Notes under the pieces: model-generated
Told to the model about the DNA's origin: nothing
What the model saw: only the letters and a program-made list of their open reading frames with translations
Database searches by the model: none
Assembly: GCF_017377655.1 (NCBI RefSeq)
Contig: NZ_JAFREL010000074.1
Coordinates: 1 to 64,000, forward strand
Reading direction: 5' to 3'
From: Candidatus Enterococcus ferrettii
Lineage (GTDB): Bacteria > Bacillota > Bacilli > Lactobacillales > Enterococcaceae
DNA length: 64,000 bases
Program-made: the position numbers and the translations under genes
Part shown: in pieces, positions 45,990 to 55,467 of the stretch
Layout: each line of letters opens with the position of its first letter
Position numbering within the stretch: the stretch's first letter is position 1

Positions 45990-46986
45990 AAAAGTTTATC
46001 AAGGGCAACATTTAACAACGGACGAAATAATTACTATTTCTACTAATATTTTTGAAGGACAATTAAGTGATATTCAAATCAGTGCGTTATTGGTTGCCCT
46101 GAAGCTAAAAGGAGTTACTTCTCAGGAATTGACAGGTTTAGCTACCATCATGCAAGGCAAGGCCGAAAAAATGTTAACTCCGCCTAAGGGTGTCATGGAC
46201 AACTGCGGTACAGGAGGAGATCACTGCAATAGTTTCAATATCAGTACAACCGCAGCTTTTGTTTTGGCCGGTGGGGGTATTCCCATGGCTAAACATGGCA
46301 ACCGCAGTATTTCCAGTCGTTCAGGCAGTGCAGATGTGTTAGAGACTTTAGGCATCAATTTAACGGTTTCGCCAGAAAAAATCGATTATTTATTACGAGA
46401 AGTAGGTATCGCCTTCTTGTTCTCTCCAGCTATGCATCCAGCAATGAAATATGTAATGGGTATTCGGCGGGACTTAGCTACACCAACCATTTTCAATTTA
46501 ATTGGACCAATTATTAATCCATACCGTTTAGATAATCAATTGATGGGTACTTTTGCTGGGGATTCATTGATGGAAACGGCCGAAACATTAGGAAAAATGG
46601 GGCGGAAGAAAGCGATTGTCGTTCATGGCGCTCATGGGATGGATGAAGCAAATCTAGCCGGAACTACTAACTGTGCGATTTATCAGGAGGGAAAAGTCTC
46701 CAGCTTCTCGTTTACACCAGAGGAGTATGGTTTTAAGCAGGCACCAATAGAAGCAATCGTTGGTGGCGAAGCGCAACAAAATCGGGACATTTTATTATCG
46801 GTCTTACGTAATGAAGCTTCGGTCTATTACGACACAATTTTATTAAATGCTGGTTTAGGCTTTTTGGCCAGCGGCAAGGTAACAACGCTGGAAGCTGGGA
46901 TAGTTGAAGCAAAGCATTCTTTATCTTCTGGTGCTGCCATGGATTGTTTACAAAAATTAGCACAAGAACAGAAGGCGGTGGCTTAA
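45973..46986 (+). CDS. trpD: Anthranilate phosphoribosyltransferase
   Basis: 337 residues. It transfers the phosphoribosyl group of PRPP to anthranilate. The glycine-rich PRPP motif DNCGTGGDHCNSFNIST, the KHGNRSISSRSGSADVLE block and the GPIINP segment are all present, as is GAHGMDEANLAGT. It starts inside the end of trpG and meets trpC in a TAATG overlap, which indicates tight translational coupling. Confidence 0.96.
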   Translation: MQTLFEKVYQGQHLTTDEIITISTNIFEGQLSDIQISALLVALKLKGVTSQELTGLATIMQGKAEKMLTPPKGVMDNCGTGGDHCNSFNISTTAAFVLAGGGIPMAKHGNRSISSRSGSADVLETLGINLTVSPEKIDYLLREVGIAFLFSPAMHPAMKYVMGIRRDLATPTIFNLIGPIINPYRLDNQLMGTFAGDSLMETAETLGKMGRKKAIVVHGAHGMDEANLAGTTNCAIYQEGKVSSFSFTPEEYGFKQAPIEAIVGGEAQQNRDILLSVLRNEASVYYDTILLNAGLGFLASGKVTTLEAGIVEAKHSLSSGAAMDCLQKLAQEQKAVA

Positions 46987-47744
46987 TGGATTTCTTAGCA
47001 ACGATTTTAGCAAAAAAAGCTGAAGAGGTCGCTCAATTGCCAGAGACAGAAGTACAAATAGAGACTAAACGCCCGTCATTTTACCAAACTGTTAAGGACG
47101 CACCGGCAACGGTTCATTTAATCGGAGAAATCAAACGAGCTTCTCCTTCTAAAGGAGATATACGAACAGATGTAGATATTTTGGCTCAAGCGAGGGCTTA
47201 CGAAACTGGTGGTGTTAGTGCCATTTCGGTGTTGACTGATGAAGTATTTTTCAAAGGAACAATCGATGATTTAGAAGCGGTGGCACAGGTCGTAAAGCTG
47301 CCAATTTTATGCAAGGATTTCATTATTGACGAACGACAATTGGTTCGAGCAAAAAATGCTGGCGCAAGTATTGTTTTATTGATTGTCGCTGCTTTGACAG
47401 AAAAACGATTGGCTGAGCTTTTCCAGGCAGCAAAAATGATCGGATTAGAGGTGCTGGTGGAGACCCATAACCAACAGGAATTGGAGGTGGCCCATCGTAT
47501 CGGCGCTAAAATCATTGGTGTGAATAATCGGGATTTAACTACCTTTGAAGTAACGATTGCTACAAGTGAAGCATTGGCTCAGCCGTCTAACGACCGAGTG
47601 TACATTAGTGAATCAGGCTTTAAAAACGACGAAGATGTCCAACGGATTGCAAAAGATTACCAAGCTGTTTTAGTAGGTGAGACCTTAATGCGCTCAGATA
47701 ATATTTCAGAAAAAATCAAGGAATTGCGAGTGAAGCGGACATGA
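46986..47744 (+). CDS. trpC: Indole-3-glycerol-phosphate synthase
   Basis: 252-residue TIM barrel that closes the indole ring. IGEIKRASPSKGDI, LTDEVFFKGTIDDL, LCKDFIIDERQL, IVLLIVAAL, GVNNRDLTTFEV and ISESGFKNDEDV carry the catalytic Glu and Lys residues. ATG 46986 overlaps the trpD stop codon; a farther upstream in-frame start inside trpD is less likely. Not fused to TrpF. Confidence 0.96.
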   Translation: MDFLATILAKKAEEVAQLPETEVQIETKRPSFYQTVKDAPATVHLIGEIKRASPSKGDIRTDVDILAQARAYETGGVSAISVLTDEVFFKGTIDDLEAVAQVVKLPILCKDFIIDERQLVRAKNAGASIVLLIVAALTEKRLAELFQAAKMIGLEVLVETHNQQELEVAHRIGAKIIGVNNRDLTTFEVTIATSEALAQPSNDRVYISESGFKNDEDVQRIAKDYQAVLVGETLMRSDNISEKIKELRVKRT

Positions 47745-48358
47745 CCCAAATAAAAATTTGCGGGTTATCAACACGAAAAGCGGTAGAAACTGCAGTCAAC
47801 AGCGGTGCCGATTATTTAGGCTTCGTCTTTGCCAAGAGCCCAAGGCAAGTAACACCAGCGCAAGTTCACGAAATTACCTTAGATCTGCCGACGAGTATCA
47901 AAAAGGTAGGAGTGTTCGTTTCTCCTAGTCAAACAGAGGTGGAGGCAACTATTCAAGCAGCAGGCTTAGATTTGGTACAAATTCATGGTGAGCAGCTATC
48001 AGAAGTGCTGAGTGTTCCAATCATTCGGGCAGTCAGCATTCGTAAATCATACCCATTGTTTGAATCAGAAAGTGAAGACTACTTATTATTAGATGCACCT
48101 CCGACAAAATACATGGGGGGAAATGGGGAAGTCTTTGATTGGCAAGCAGTCAATCCAGCCGAGCTGCAACAAGAAAGACTGTTCATTGCCGGAGGCTTAA
48201 CCCCAGAAAATGTCGCAGCCGCTATACACTATTTTCAGCCATTGGTAGTAGATGTTTCCAGTGGAGTCGAAACGGATGGAGAAAAAGATCATAAAAAGAT
48301 AACTGCCTTTTGCCAAGCAGTGAAGGAGGAAACCGATGTATCAGCAACCAACGAATAA
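47741..48358 (+). CDS. trpF: Phosphoribosylanthranilate isomerase
   Basis: 205-residue TIM barrel that isomerises PRA to CdRP. KICGLST carries the catalytic Cys, [18 protein letters not shown] the phosphate site, VQIHGEQ the middle strand and [18 protein letters not shown] the C-terminal phosphate loop. ATGA overlap with trpC and a 23-base overlap with trpB. Confidence 0.95.
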   Translation: MTQIKICGLSTRKAVETAVNSGADYLGFVFAKSPRQVTPAQVHEITLDLPTSIKKVGVFVSPSQTEVEATIQAAGLDLVQIHGEQLSEVLSVPIIRAVSIRKSYPLFESESEDYLLLDAPPTKYMGGNGEVFDWQAVNPAELQQERLFIAGGLTPENVAAAIHYFQPLVVDVSSGVETDGEKDHKKITAFCQAVKEETDVSATNE

Positions 48359-49529
48359 AGGATTTTACGGTGAATTTGGTGGACAATTCGTTCCAGAAAC
48401 CTTAATGTATGCCGTCCAGGAATTAACTGAAACCTATGAAAGCTCCAAAACCGATTCCGAGTTTCAAAAGGAATTGGCGTATTATTTAACGCAGTATGTG
48501 GGAAGAGAAAATCCTTTGTATTTTGCAGAACGCTTGACCGAGCAATTAGGCGGTGCCAAGATTTATCTCAAACGTGAAGATTTAAACCATACGGGTGCTC
48601 ACAAAATTAATAATGCCATCGGTCAAGTATTATTAGCCAAACGGATGGGCAAAAATAAAATTGTTGCTGAAACTGGAGCTGGACAACATGGGGTTGCCAC
48701 AGCGACTGCCGCCGCTTTGTTCGGTATGGAATGTACCATTTTTATGGGCGAGATTGATGTGAAGCGTCAGGAATTAAATGTTTTTCGTATGGAGTTGTTA
48801 GGAGCTACTGTTGAAAGTGTTACTTCAGGTAGTAAGACGTTGAAAGATGCTGTAAATGAAGCACTGAGATATTGGGTAGCAAATGTAGAAGACACCCATT
48901 ATGTTATGGGATCAGTTTTAGGCCCGCACCCTTTTCCAGAAATTGTACGGGATTATCAAAGTGTGATCGGTCAAGAAGCACGCCGTCAAATTCTAATTGC
49001 AGAAGGAAGACTGCCGGATGTAACACTGGCTTGCGTTGGTGGCGGTAGTAATGCAATGGGATTGTTCTATCCTTTTGTTGAAGACGAAACTGTTCGATTG
49101 ATTGGGGTAGAAGCGGCTGGAAAAGGTGTCCACACGGATGAACATGCCGCACCGATTACCCAGGGAGATATTGGTGTATTGCACGGAGCACGGATGCATT
49201 TGCTGCAGGATGATGATGGGCAAGTTATTGAAGCCTATTCCATCTCAGCTGGTTTGGATTATCCTGGTGTTGGGCCTGAGCATTCTTACCTGTCCAGTAT
49301 TGAGAGAGCGGAATATGTCACTATTGATGACGAAGAAGCTGTAGAAGCTTTTCATCTGCTGTCTCAAGTGGAAGGTATTATTCCCGCTCTAGAAAGTTCT
49401 CATGCGATTGCTCATGTGATGAAACTAGCACCGCAAATGGAAAAAGATCAAATTATTGTTCTGTGCCTATCCGGTCGGGGCGACAAAGATGTTCAACAAA
49501 TTAAGGATCGAATGGAGGCAGAAAAATGA
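48336..49529 (+). CDS. trpB: Tryptophan synthase beta subunit
   Basis: 397 residues. The PLP enzyme that condenses indole with serine. The PLP lysine is in [15 protein letters not shown], followed by [20 protein letters not shown], the phosphate loop GGGSNAMG, and [14 protein letters not shown]. It is the canonical TrpB1 type that pairs with TrpA. GAAGGAGGAAACCG precedes ATG within trpF. Confidence 0.97.
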   Translation: MYQQPTNKGFYGEFGGQFVPETLMYAVQELTETYESSKTDSEFQKELAYYLTQYVGRENPLYFAERLTEQLGGAKIYLKREDLNHTGAHKINNAIGQVLLAKRMGKNKIVAETGAGQHGVATATAAALFGMECTIFMGEIDVKRQELNVFRMELLGATVESVTSGSKTLKDAVNEALRYWVANVEDTHYVMGSVLGPHPFPEIVRDYQSVIGQEARRQILIAEGRLPDVTLACVGGGSNAMGLFYPFVEDETVRLIGVEAAGKGVHTDEHAAPITQGDIGVLHGARMHLLQDDDGQVIEAYSISAGLDYPGVGPEHSYLSSIERAEYVTIDDEEAVEAFHLLSQVEGIIPALESSHAIAHVMKLAPQMEKDQIIVLCLSGRGDKDVQQIKDRMEAEK

Positions 49530-50311
49530 AAACCTTGACCACCTATTTAAGCAAAAAAGCGGAAAAGCAAAAATTATTTGTTCCTTACATTATGGCGGGA
49601 GCACAGGGATTAGATGCCTTGCCGGATGAAATTAATATGCTAGCTAAAAATGGTGCTACTGCCATCGAAATCGGCGTTCCTTTTTCTGATCCAGTAGCAG
49701 ATGGTCCGATCATTCAAGAAGCAGGTCTGCGGGCTTTAGCTAAGAAAGTTACTTTGAAAAAGATTATTCAGCTGCTGCAGCAATTTGATTCGCCAGTCCC
49801 TCTGATTTTTATGGGCTACAGCAATTCCTTTTTCCATTATGGATTAAAAAATCTGGCAGAGGATTTAGCCAATACCGATGTAAAAGGATTTATTATTCCC
49901 GATTTACCTTATGAGCACCGCGATTTAGTTTTACCCACCTTTGATGAAGCAGATTTAGCTTTACTTCCGCTAATTTCATTGACTAGTCCGCTGGAACGTA
50001 TTCGAACGCTGTTAGCTGAAGCGGAAGGATTTGTCTATGCGGTAACGATTAACGGAACAACCGGAACAGGTAAGAATTATCGTGAAAATCTGGATGAGCA
50101 TCTGGCATTAATTACTGAGGAAAGTAAAATTCCTGTTTTAGCAGGCTTTGGTGTTTCGGAACGGACCCATGTTGAACGTTTCAACGATTGCTGCGATGGT
50201 GTAGTTGTAGGCTCAAAGATTGTCCAAACTTTGCAGGATAAAGGAGTAAAAGAAACAGGAAAATTAGTCAATTCTTTAACCAACCCCTTAAAGCAGGCTA
50301 GTGCCAGCTAG
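49526..50311 (+). CDS. trpA: Tryptophan synthase alpha subunit
   Basis: 261-residue TIM barrel that cleaves indole-3-glycerol phosphate and channels indole to TrpB. The catalytic residues sit in [20 protein letters not shown] (Glu, Asp); PDLPYEH and the flexible loop [12 protein letters not shown] follow. ATGA overlap with trpB. It ends the seven-gene operon, which is followed by a terminator. Confidence 0.96.
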   Translation: MKTLTTYLSKKAEKQKLFVPYIMAGAQGLDALPDEINMLAKNGATAIEIGVPFSDPVADGPIIQEAGLRALAKKVTLKKIIQLLQQFDSPVPLIFMGYSNSFFHYGLKNLAEDLANTDVKGFIIPDLPYEHRDLVLPTFDEADLALLPLISLTSPLERIRTLLAEAEGFVYAVTINGTTGTGKNYRENLDEHLALITEESKIPVLAGFGVSERTHVERFNDCCDGVVVGSKIVQTLQDKGVKETGKLVNSLTNPLKQASAS

Positions 50312-50334
50312 AGAAAAAACTTAGGATATTCGTA

Positions 50335-50385
50335 CCGATGCCCAAAGGTTAGATCAACGATCTAGCTTCTGAGCATCGTTTTTTT
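50335..50385 (+). terminator. Terminator of the trp operon
   Basis: Long imperfect stem closed by CGATGC (50336-50341) and GCATCG (50373-50378) with an inner TAGATC / GATCTA pairing and seven T. Confidence 0.8.
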
Positions 50386-50492
50386 ATTGGAAAGCAAAAA
50401 TCTTAAAAATGTATCTTCTAAGCAGGATATTTCTATTTCTAAAAAATTCGTGTTACCTTGATTTTATCAAGTGATAAGTGGAGGTCTTTTTT

Positions 50493-51554
50493 ATGTTTTT
50501 GGCAATTAATGAAATTCGCCATTCAAAATTACGATATACCTTAGTCATGGGCGTGATGTTTTTGATTGCTTACTTAGTTTTTTTCCTAACTGGTTTGGCC
50601 TACGGGCTTGCTCAGGACAATCGTACAGCTGTAGATAAGTGGGATGCAGACAACATTTTATTAAACGAAGAGGCAAACAATAATTTGAATATGTCAATGA
50701 TTCCATTAAGCACCTTCGATGATGTTAAGGCAGATGAAAAAGCCTATCTGGCTCAAACAGCAGGAGTCATAAAGGGGGACAGCGGAGAAAAGATTGATGT
50801 CAGCTTTTTTGGAATCGACAAGAACCAGTTTATTGCTCCCAAGTTGATAGATGGTGAAATGTTTTCGTCCGATGATGAAGCAGTTGCAGACAGCTCATTG
50901 CGAGATCAGTACGATATCAAATTAGGCGAAACGGTGAAAATGGCTGGCAACGAGAAAAAATTGAAAATTGTTGGCTTCACCGACAATGCGAAGTTTAATG
51001 TTGCGCCAGTGTTGTATACGACCATTGGTGCCTATCAGGAAATTCGGTTTGAAACGACCGGTACAAGTGAAAATACGCGAATTAATGCCATCATTACTCG
51101 TGGAAATGTTCAAACCATTCCAGATGATTTAGAAGAAACCAGTATCAGCTCTTTTATTAATGAGCTTCCTGGCTATAGCGCACAGGTCTTGACCTTTGGC
51201 TTTATGATTGGGTTCTTGATTGTAATTGCAGCAATTGTCATCGGTATTTTTATCTACGTCCTAACGATGCAAAAATCGGAGATCTTTGGTGTCATGAAAG
51301 CGCAGGGGATTTCCAGTCGGTACATCTCGTTTTCCGTGATTGCCCAGACCTTTTTACTGGCAACAGTTGGTGTAGCAATAGGATTGTTGGCGACACTAGG
51401 CACTAGTCTTGTCCTGCCAGAAGCGGTGCCATTTCAGGTCAATATCTTGTTCTTTGGAGGCATCAGCGGGTTGATGATTCTAATCGCAATGGTAGGTGCT
51501 TTCTTCTCGGTCCGCACTATTGTTAAAATCGACCCACTAAAAGCAATTGGATAG
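50493..51554 (+). CDS. FtsX-family ABC transporter permease (HrtB-like)
   Basis: 353 residues with the four-helix FtsX/MacB topology: one N-terminal helix (about 14-36), an extracytoplasmic domain of some 195 residues and three C-terminal helices. The opening MFLAINEIRHSKLRYTLVMG and the ending VKIDPLKAIG are typical of HrtB-type heme-efflux permeases, but heme specificity cannot be shown. GGAGGT precedes ATG 50493, which is preferred to an upstream GTG. The cognate ATPase follows 11 bp later. Confidence 0.87.
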   Translation: MFLAINEIRHSKLRYTLVMGVMFLIAYLVFFLTGLAYGLAQDNRTAVDKWDADNILLNEEANNNLNMSMIPLSTFDDVKADEKAYLAQTAGVIKGDSGEKIDVSFFGIDKNQFIAPKLIDGEMFSSDDEAVADSSLRDQYDIKLGETVKMAGNEKKLKIVGFTDNAKFNVAPVLYTTIGAYQEIRFETTGTSENTRINAIITRGNVQTIPDDLEETSISSFINELPGYSAQVLTFGFMIGFLIVIAAIVIGIFIYVLTMQKSEIFGVMKAQGISSRYISFSVIAQTFLLATVGVAIGLLATLGTSLVLPEAVPFQVNILFFGGISGLMILIAMVGAFFSVRTIVKIDPLKAIG

Positions 51555-51565
51555 GAGGAATAAAA

Positions 51566-52255
51566 ATGAGTGCAATTGAATTCAAACAAGTTACTAAATC
51601 TTTTAAGGATGGCGATTCAACAATTGAAGCCTTGAAGGAAACGAATTTTTCGGTTGAAAAGGGTGAATTTGTGGCAATTATTGGTCCCTCCGGTTCTGGG
51701 AAAAGTACCTTTTTAACCCTTGCTGGCGGCTTGCAATCCCCTTCTTCTGGTGAAGTTTTAATTAACGACGAACCGTTTAGCGACAAAAAGGAAAAAGAAC
51801 GGGCAAAATTACGCTTTAAAGAAATTGGCTTCATTTTGCAAGCTTCTAATCTTGTTCCTTTCTTAACCGTGCAGAAACAGTTGAAATTAGTGGACAAAGT
51901 CAGTAAAAAGGCCAACACTAAAGTAGCAGAAAATCTTTTTGAACAATTAGGCATAGAAAAGCTGCAAACAAAATATCCTGAAGAACTTTCTGGTGGCGAA
52001 CGCCAACGTGTGGCGATTGCTCGGGCCTTATATCATGATCCAACAATTATTTTGGCCGATGAACCAACTGCCAGCCTGGATTCCGAGAAAGCTTATGAAG
52101 TAGTAGAGATACTCGCTAAGGAAACCAAAGATAAAAACAAAGCAACAATTATGGTGACCCACGATACTCGGTTAGTAGATTATTGTGATCGAATTCTAGT
52201 CATGAAGGATGGGAAGCTGACCGAACAGTCGAAAGATGAAATAAACGCTGAATAA
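51566..52255 (+). CDS. ABC transporter ATP-binding protein (HrtA/LolD-like)
   Basis: 229 residues: Walker A GPSGSGKST, Q-loop in IGFILQASNLVPF, signature LSGGERQRVAIARAL, Walker B ILADEPTASLDS and the H-loop His in MVTHDTRL. It is of the MacB/LolD/HrtA type that energises FtsX-like permeases and partners the preceding gene. A strong terminator follows. No regulator is linked. Confidence 0.92.
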   Translation: MSAIEFKQVTKSFKDGDSTIEALKETNFSVEKGEFVAIIGPSGSGKSTFLTLAGGLQSPSSGEVLINDEPFSDKKEKERAKLRFKEIGFILQASNLVPFLTVQKQLKLVDKVSKKANTKVAENLFEQLGIEKLQTKYPEELSGGERQRVAIARALYHDPTIILADEPTASLDSEKAYEVVEILAKETKDKNKATIMVTHDTRLVDYCDRILVMKDGKLTEQSKDEINAE

Positions 52256-52269
52256 AGATAAAAATAAAG

Positions 52270-52311
52270 CCTCGTAATGAACAGAGAAATACTGCTCATT
52301 ACGAGGTTTTT
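52270..52311 (+). terminator. Rho-independent terminator
   Basis: Perfect 11-bp stem CCTCGTAATGA / TCATTACGAGG with a 15-base loop and T run. Confidence 0.85.
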
Positions 52312-52628
52312 AATGATGAAAGAAAGTACTGAGTCAGTACCGATTTTGGAAAAAGTTTCTTTAGTGTTGATATCAGTCAACGCTGTAATACAGTCAACTA
52401 TTCTGAGACCATTGATTTGTCTTTATGACATCGACTTACGATTGTTCATAACAACTATTCACTATAAACCAGTGCTTTATCACAGAAAGCTTCTGAAAGG
52501 ATGATTATGAATAAATCGACAGATCAAGTGAAAACTATTACTCACGGTCTGATATTTATCATACATTCGGTGTAATGTGGTTTGTATATCACTTTTTCCT
52601 TCTTTTTTATTTTCGGTTAAAAAATTTG
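52312..52628 (+). other. Gap between exporter terminator and leader promoter
   Basis: No supported gene. A 22-codon frame at 52507-52575 (starting MNKSTDQVKTITHG, with AAAGGA upstream and a hydrophobic end) is possible but unproven. GTACTGA and TCAGTAC form a small dyad near 52326. Confidence 0.35.
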
Positions 52629-52658
52629 TTGTTATTGCCAGAGTTTTTGGTCTATACT
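52629..52658 (+). promoter_or_regulatory. Promoter of the MetQ/DUF169 operon
   Basis: TTGTTA (52629-52634), 18-bp spacer, TATACT (52653-52658), giving a leader of about 220 nt before the first gene. Confidence 0.6.
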
Positions 52659-52664
52659 TGTGAA

Positions 52665-52860
52665 AAGACGTAAAGTTTTTGGGAGGTGGAAAAAATGCGT
52701 AAATTTCAACGGTGAGTTTGAAACAGCTTAGGTCTTAGAGTTTCTAAGCCGGCGAAAACCAATTTTTCCTCCAACCATTCGACTATAAATGTGATCGTTG
52801 TCACATAATCGACGGTTTACGAGGAGGGCATGCTTATTTAAGTATGTTTATTTTTGTGAC
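52665..52860 (+). promoter_or_regulatory. Structured leader RNA with alternative hairpins
   Basis: The first domain pairs GGAGG-tgg-AAAAA (52682-52694) with TTTTTCCTCC (52763-52772) and encloses a GCTTAG / CTAAGC stem. The second is a long hairpin closed by AACC / GGTT (52773-52817) with ATGTGA / TCACAT at its tip. A second GGAGG (52823-52827) could pair with the same CCTCC. A weak terminator-like hairpin CATGCTT / AAGTATG with TTTATTTTT follows (52829-52856). No known riboswitch family was recognised. Confidence 0.45.
52695..52715 (+). CDS. Leader peptide of six residues
   Basis: ATG behind an excellent GGAGGTGG site reads MRKFQR and stops. The ribosome binding site is itself one strand of the first leader hairpin. 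Such a placement suggests translation-dependent attenuation. It is inferred from sequence only. Confidence 0.4.
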   Translation: MRKFQR

Positions 52861-52885
52861 TAAAAAAAGAAACGGAGATTATGGG

Positions 52886-53692
52886 ATGAAAAAAAGTACA
52901 ATAATTTTAGGATTAGCAGCTTTATTATTATTAGCGGGGTGTGGATCACAAACCAAGGAAACAACGGAAACAGAAAAAAAAGATATTAAAATTGCTTGTA
53001 ATCAAGTATCAATTAACTCATTGGAAGCAGCCAAGGCAGCGATGGAAGAAAAAGGCTACAAACCTGAATTTGTGACTTTTTCTAACAATATTGAAGCGTT
53101 GCAAGCGGTTAATGATGGCAATGTTGATGCTTCATTTGCGCAGCATGAACCATTTATGAAGTCTTTCAACAAACAAAAAGAGGGCAAGCTAGCGATGATG
53201 ACACCACATGTCTACTATACCGGGATTGGATTGTATTCTACAAAGTATGATGCAATTGATCAATTGCCAGAGGGAGCACAAATTGCGATAATGAACGATG
53301 CAATGAATCGCGATAATTCACTGTTGATGATGCAAGATGCTGGATTGATCAAGCTGACTGATGAGAAGGATTCTGGTTTTACCGCATTAGATATTGTAGA
53401 CAACCCTAAGAAGTTCGAATTTGTAGAAATTGAACAGGCTCAAACAGTTCGTAGTTTAGAAGATTTAGATGCAGCAACATGCTTCTTTACCTTCATGTTC
53501 AATTCTGGCGAGGATTACAAAGACTATTTGATCCGGGATCAACATGCAGAAGATTTTCCGATCAGTTTGATTGTTCGCGATGAGGACAAAGACAGCGACT
53601 GGGCTAAAGACATCAACGCCTCATTCACTACGAAGGAAAGTAGGAAAGGCATAAATGATCATTTCAAAGGAGTCTTCACTTTTTATGAGTAA
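52886..53692 (+). CDS. NlpA/MetQ-family substrate-binding lipoprotein
   Basis: 268 residues. Signal peptide with lipobox LLAGC; Cys19 would be lipidated. The mature part follows the MetQ fold (IKIACNQVSINSLEAAKAAM, VNDGNVDASFAQHEPFM, LYSTKYDAIDQLPEGAQIAI). Several positions normally conserved in methionine-binding MetQ are changed (HEPFM; IMNDAMNRDNSLLMMQ instead of the usual IPNDPTN pattern), so the ligand may not be methionine. ATG 52886 has GGAG at eight bases. It overlaps the DUF169 gene by eight bases. Confidence 0.88.
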   Translation: MKKSTIILGLAALLLLAGCGSQTKETTETEKKDIKIACNQVSINSLEAAKAAMEEKGYKPEFVTFSNNIEALQAVNDGNVDASFAQHEPFMKSFNKQKEGKLAMMTPHVYYTGIGLYSTKYDAIDQLPEGAQIAIMNDAMNRDNSLLMMQDAGLIKLTDEKDSGFTALDIVDNPKKFEFVEIEQAQTVRSLEDLDAATCFFTFMFNSGEDYKDYLIRDQHAEDFPISLIVRDEDKDSDWAKDINASFTTKESRKGINDHFKGVFTFYE

Positions 53693-54509
53693 TTTTAATG
53701 AACTCAATAAGCGTTTAAACTATTTGCTGAACTTGGAACGCCAGGCTGTAGGTATTACCTTTTTGCATTCTAAAGAAGATTTTCAGCAGCACCCGGCACC
53801 AAAGTACCCCAAGATGATTCCTTATTGCGGTGCTGTGCAAAAAGCAACCATGGGCGAACAAATGAAGCTGGATTTAAGCAACTTTGCTTGTCCAGCTTCA
53901 GCAGTGGCCATGGGACTGGTGGATAATGATGAATATAGTGCGAGCGGTGAAAAACATGCCAACATGAAAGTCTACAAGGATATTGAAGTGAGTAAGCAGG
54001 TAGCAGATGATATGGTCTATTGTCGTGAAGCTTCCTATGGGATTGCGATTGAACCGATTGAGACTTGGACGAAAGCGCCGGATGTAGTTTTGCTGATCAC
54101 TGTTCCTTTTAACGCGATGCGAATTCTCCAAGGAAATGCCTATCACTATGGACAGGTCAAACAGATCAAAATGACTGGTATGCAGGCACTGTGTCAGGAG
54201 GGAACTTCTTATCCCTTTGAAACAAATGAAATCAATGTTTCTATGATGTGTTCAGGAACCCGTTATGTGGCCCGCTGGAAAGACGAAGAGTTGTGCATTG
54301 GCATTCCTTACAATAAATTTGAAAAGGTAATTGACGGACTAGAGCAAACCTTAAATCCAATGGAACTATTGGAGAAGAAACGACAGATTATTAAGAAAAC
54401 ACAAGAAAATGACGAAGCTGAATTCTATGATGTTCGCAAAAGGGATAATTATTTTCGCGGAGCATACCAAGGCGTGAAGCGGGCGGGTCGAGTACATGAT
54501 CAGGATTGA
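53685..54509 (+). CDS. DUF169 (COG2043) protein
   Basis: 274 residues, cytoplasmic. The DUF169 pattern is clear: RQAVGITFLHSKEDF, SNFACPASAVAMGL, a central VYCREASYGIAIEP and FNAMRILQGNAYHYG, then MTGMQALCQEG and SMMCSGTRYVARW near the end. Four cysteines lie in conserved-looking positions and may bind a metal or cofactor. The function of the family is unknown. Its insertion between binding protein and ATPase, with overlaps on both sides, shows that it is an integral part of the operon and might modify the imported substrate. Confidence 0.85.
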   Translation: MSNFNELNKRLNYLLNLERQAVGITFLHSKEDFQQHPAPKYPKMIPYCGAVQKATMGEQMKLDLSNFACPASAVAMGLVDNDEYSASGEKHANMKVYKDIEVSKQVADDMVYCREASYGIAIEPIETWTKAPDVVLLITVPFNAMRILQGNAYHYGQVKQIKMTGMQALCQEGTSYPFETNEINVSMMCSGTRYVARWKDEELCIGIPYNKFEKVIDGLEQTLNPMELLEKKRQIIKKTQENDEAEFYDVRKRDNYFRGAYQGVKRAGRVHDQD

Positions 54510-55467
54510 GAATTTAATCAAAACCTTTGATCAGCAGCCGATTTTAAAAAATGTTTCCTTAACTATCGAAAAAGGCGATGTTTACGCAATTCTAGGAGTG
54601 AGTGGTGCTGGAAAATCTACTCTGCTTCGGTGCATCAATGGTTTGGAACGATTTGATCAAGGAAAACTGTTTATAAATCAGCAGGAAAGTGCGAAGCTTT
54701 CAGAAAAAGAGTGGCGTATTTTACGAAAGAAAATTGGGATGATTTTCCAGGGGAACTCCTTAATGGAGCAGTTAACAGTCTTTCAAAATGTAGCGTTACC
54801 TATGACATGCAGTGGTTATTCAAAGGAAGCTATTGCTGCTAAGGTCAATCAGCTGCTGAAGGAAGTTGGTATTTTAGACAAAGCCGACATGAAGCCTAAA
54901 CAATTATCAGGAGGACAAAAGCAGCGTGCGGCAATTGCCCGCGCCCTAACCTTGGATCCTGAAATCCTGCTGTGTGATGAGGCCACTTCCGCACTGGATC
55001 CCAGTATCACTAATGAAATTGTTGATTTGTTGCGGCGTTTGAATCAAAAATACCAATTGACGATTGTAATTGTTACTCATCAGGTAGAGGTAGTTAAACG
55101 AATTTGTAATAAAGTGGCTGTTTTAAGCAACGGAGAGATTGCTGATCAAGGCGAAGTAAAACAAATTTTCTTGGATCATTCGCCCATTTTGGCGACGATT
55201 GTAGGAGAAAATCACCAGCCAATAACAGTGAAGAGTGGCCATTTTATGCTGAAAATAGTGGCGGATTTGCAAAAGATCGATGTTCTGCAAGCTATTCATC
55301 AGCAAGGTATTCAAAACTATCAAATACTGTATACGCAAACAGAGCGCTTTCGTGATGAAGAAATAGCAGTATTAACACTTATTTTACCGGCAAGTGAACA
55401 GAGTAACGTGCAAAAACTAAATGATACCTCCATGATTCAGTATCAGATAGGAGGAGTCCATGAGTAA
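54496..55467 (+). CDS. MetN-like ABC importer ATPase
   Basis: 323 residues. Walker A GVSGAGKST, signature LSGGQKQRAAIARAL, Walker B ILLCDEATSALDP and the H-loop in VIVTHQVEVV. The C-terminal 90 residues (about 235-320) form a degenerate NIL-type regulatory domain as in MetN. The start ATG lies inside the DUF169 gene with a weak site, so coupling is likely. It powers the permease that follows (8-base overlap). Confidence 0.9.
   Translation: MIRIENLIKTFDQQPILKNVSLTIEKGDVYAILGVSGAGKSTLLRCINGLERFDQGKLFINQQESAKLSEKEWRILRKKIGMIFQGNSLMEQLTVFQNVALPMTCSGYSKEAIAAKVNQLLKEVGILDKADMKPKQLSGGQKQRAAIARALTLDPEILLCDEATSALDPSITNEIVDLLRRLNQKYQLTIVIVTHQVEVVKRICNKVAVLSNGEIADQGEVKQIFLDHSPILATIVGENHQPITVKSGHFMLKIVADLQKIDVLQAIHQQGIQNYQILYTQTERFRDEEIAVLTLILPASEQSNVQKLNDTSMIQYQIGGVHE

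Noticed and set aside
52277..52504. 75-codon plus-strand frame after the HrtA-like gene
   Set aside because: It begins inside the terminator hairpin and has no ribosome binding site.
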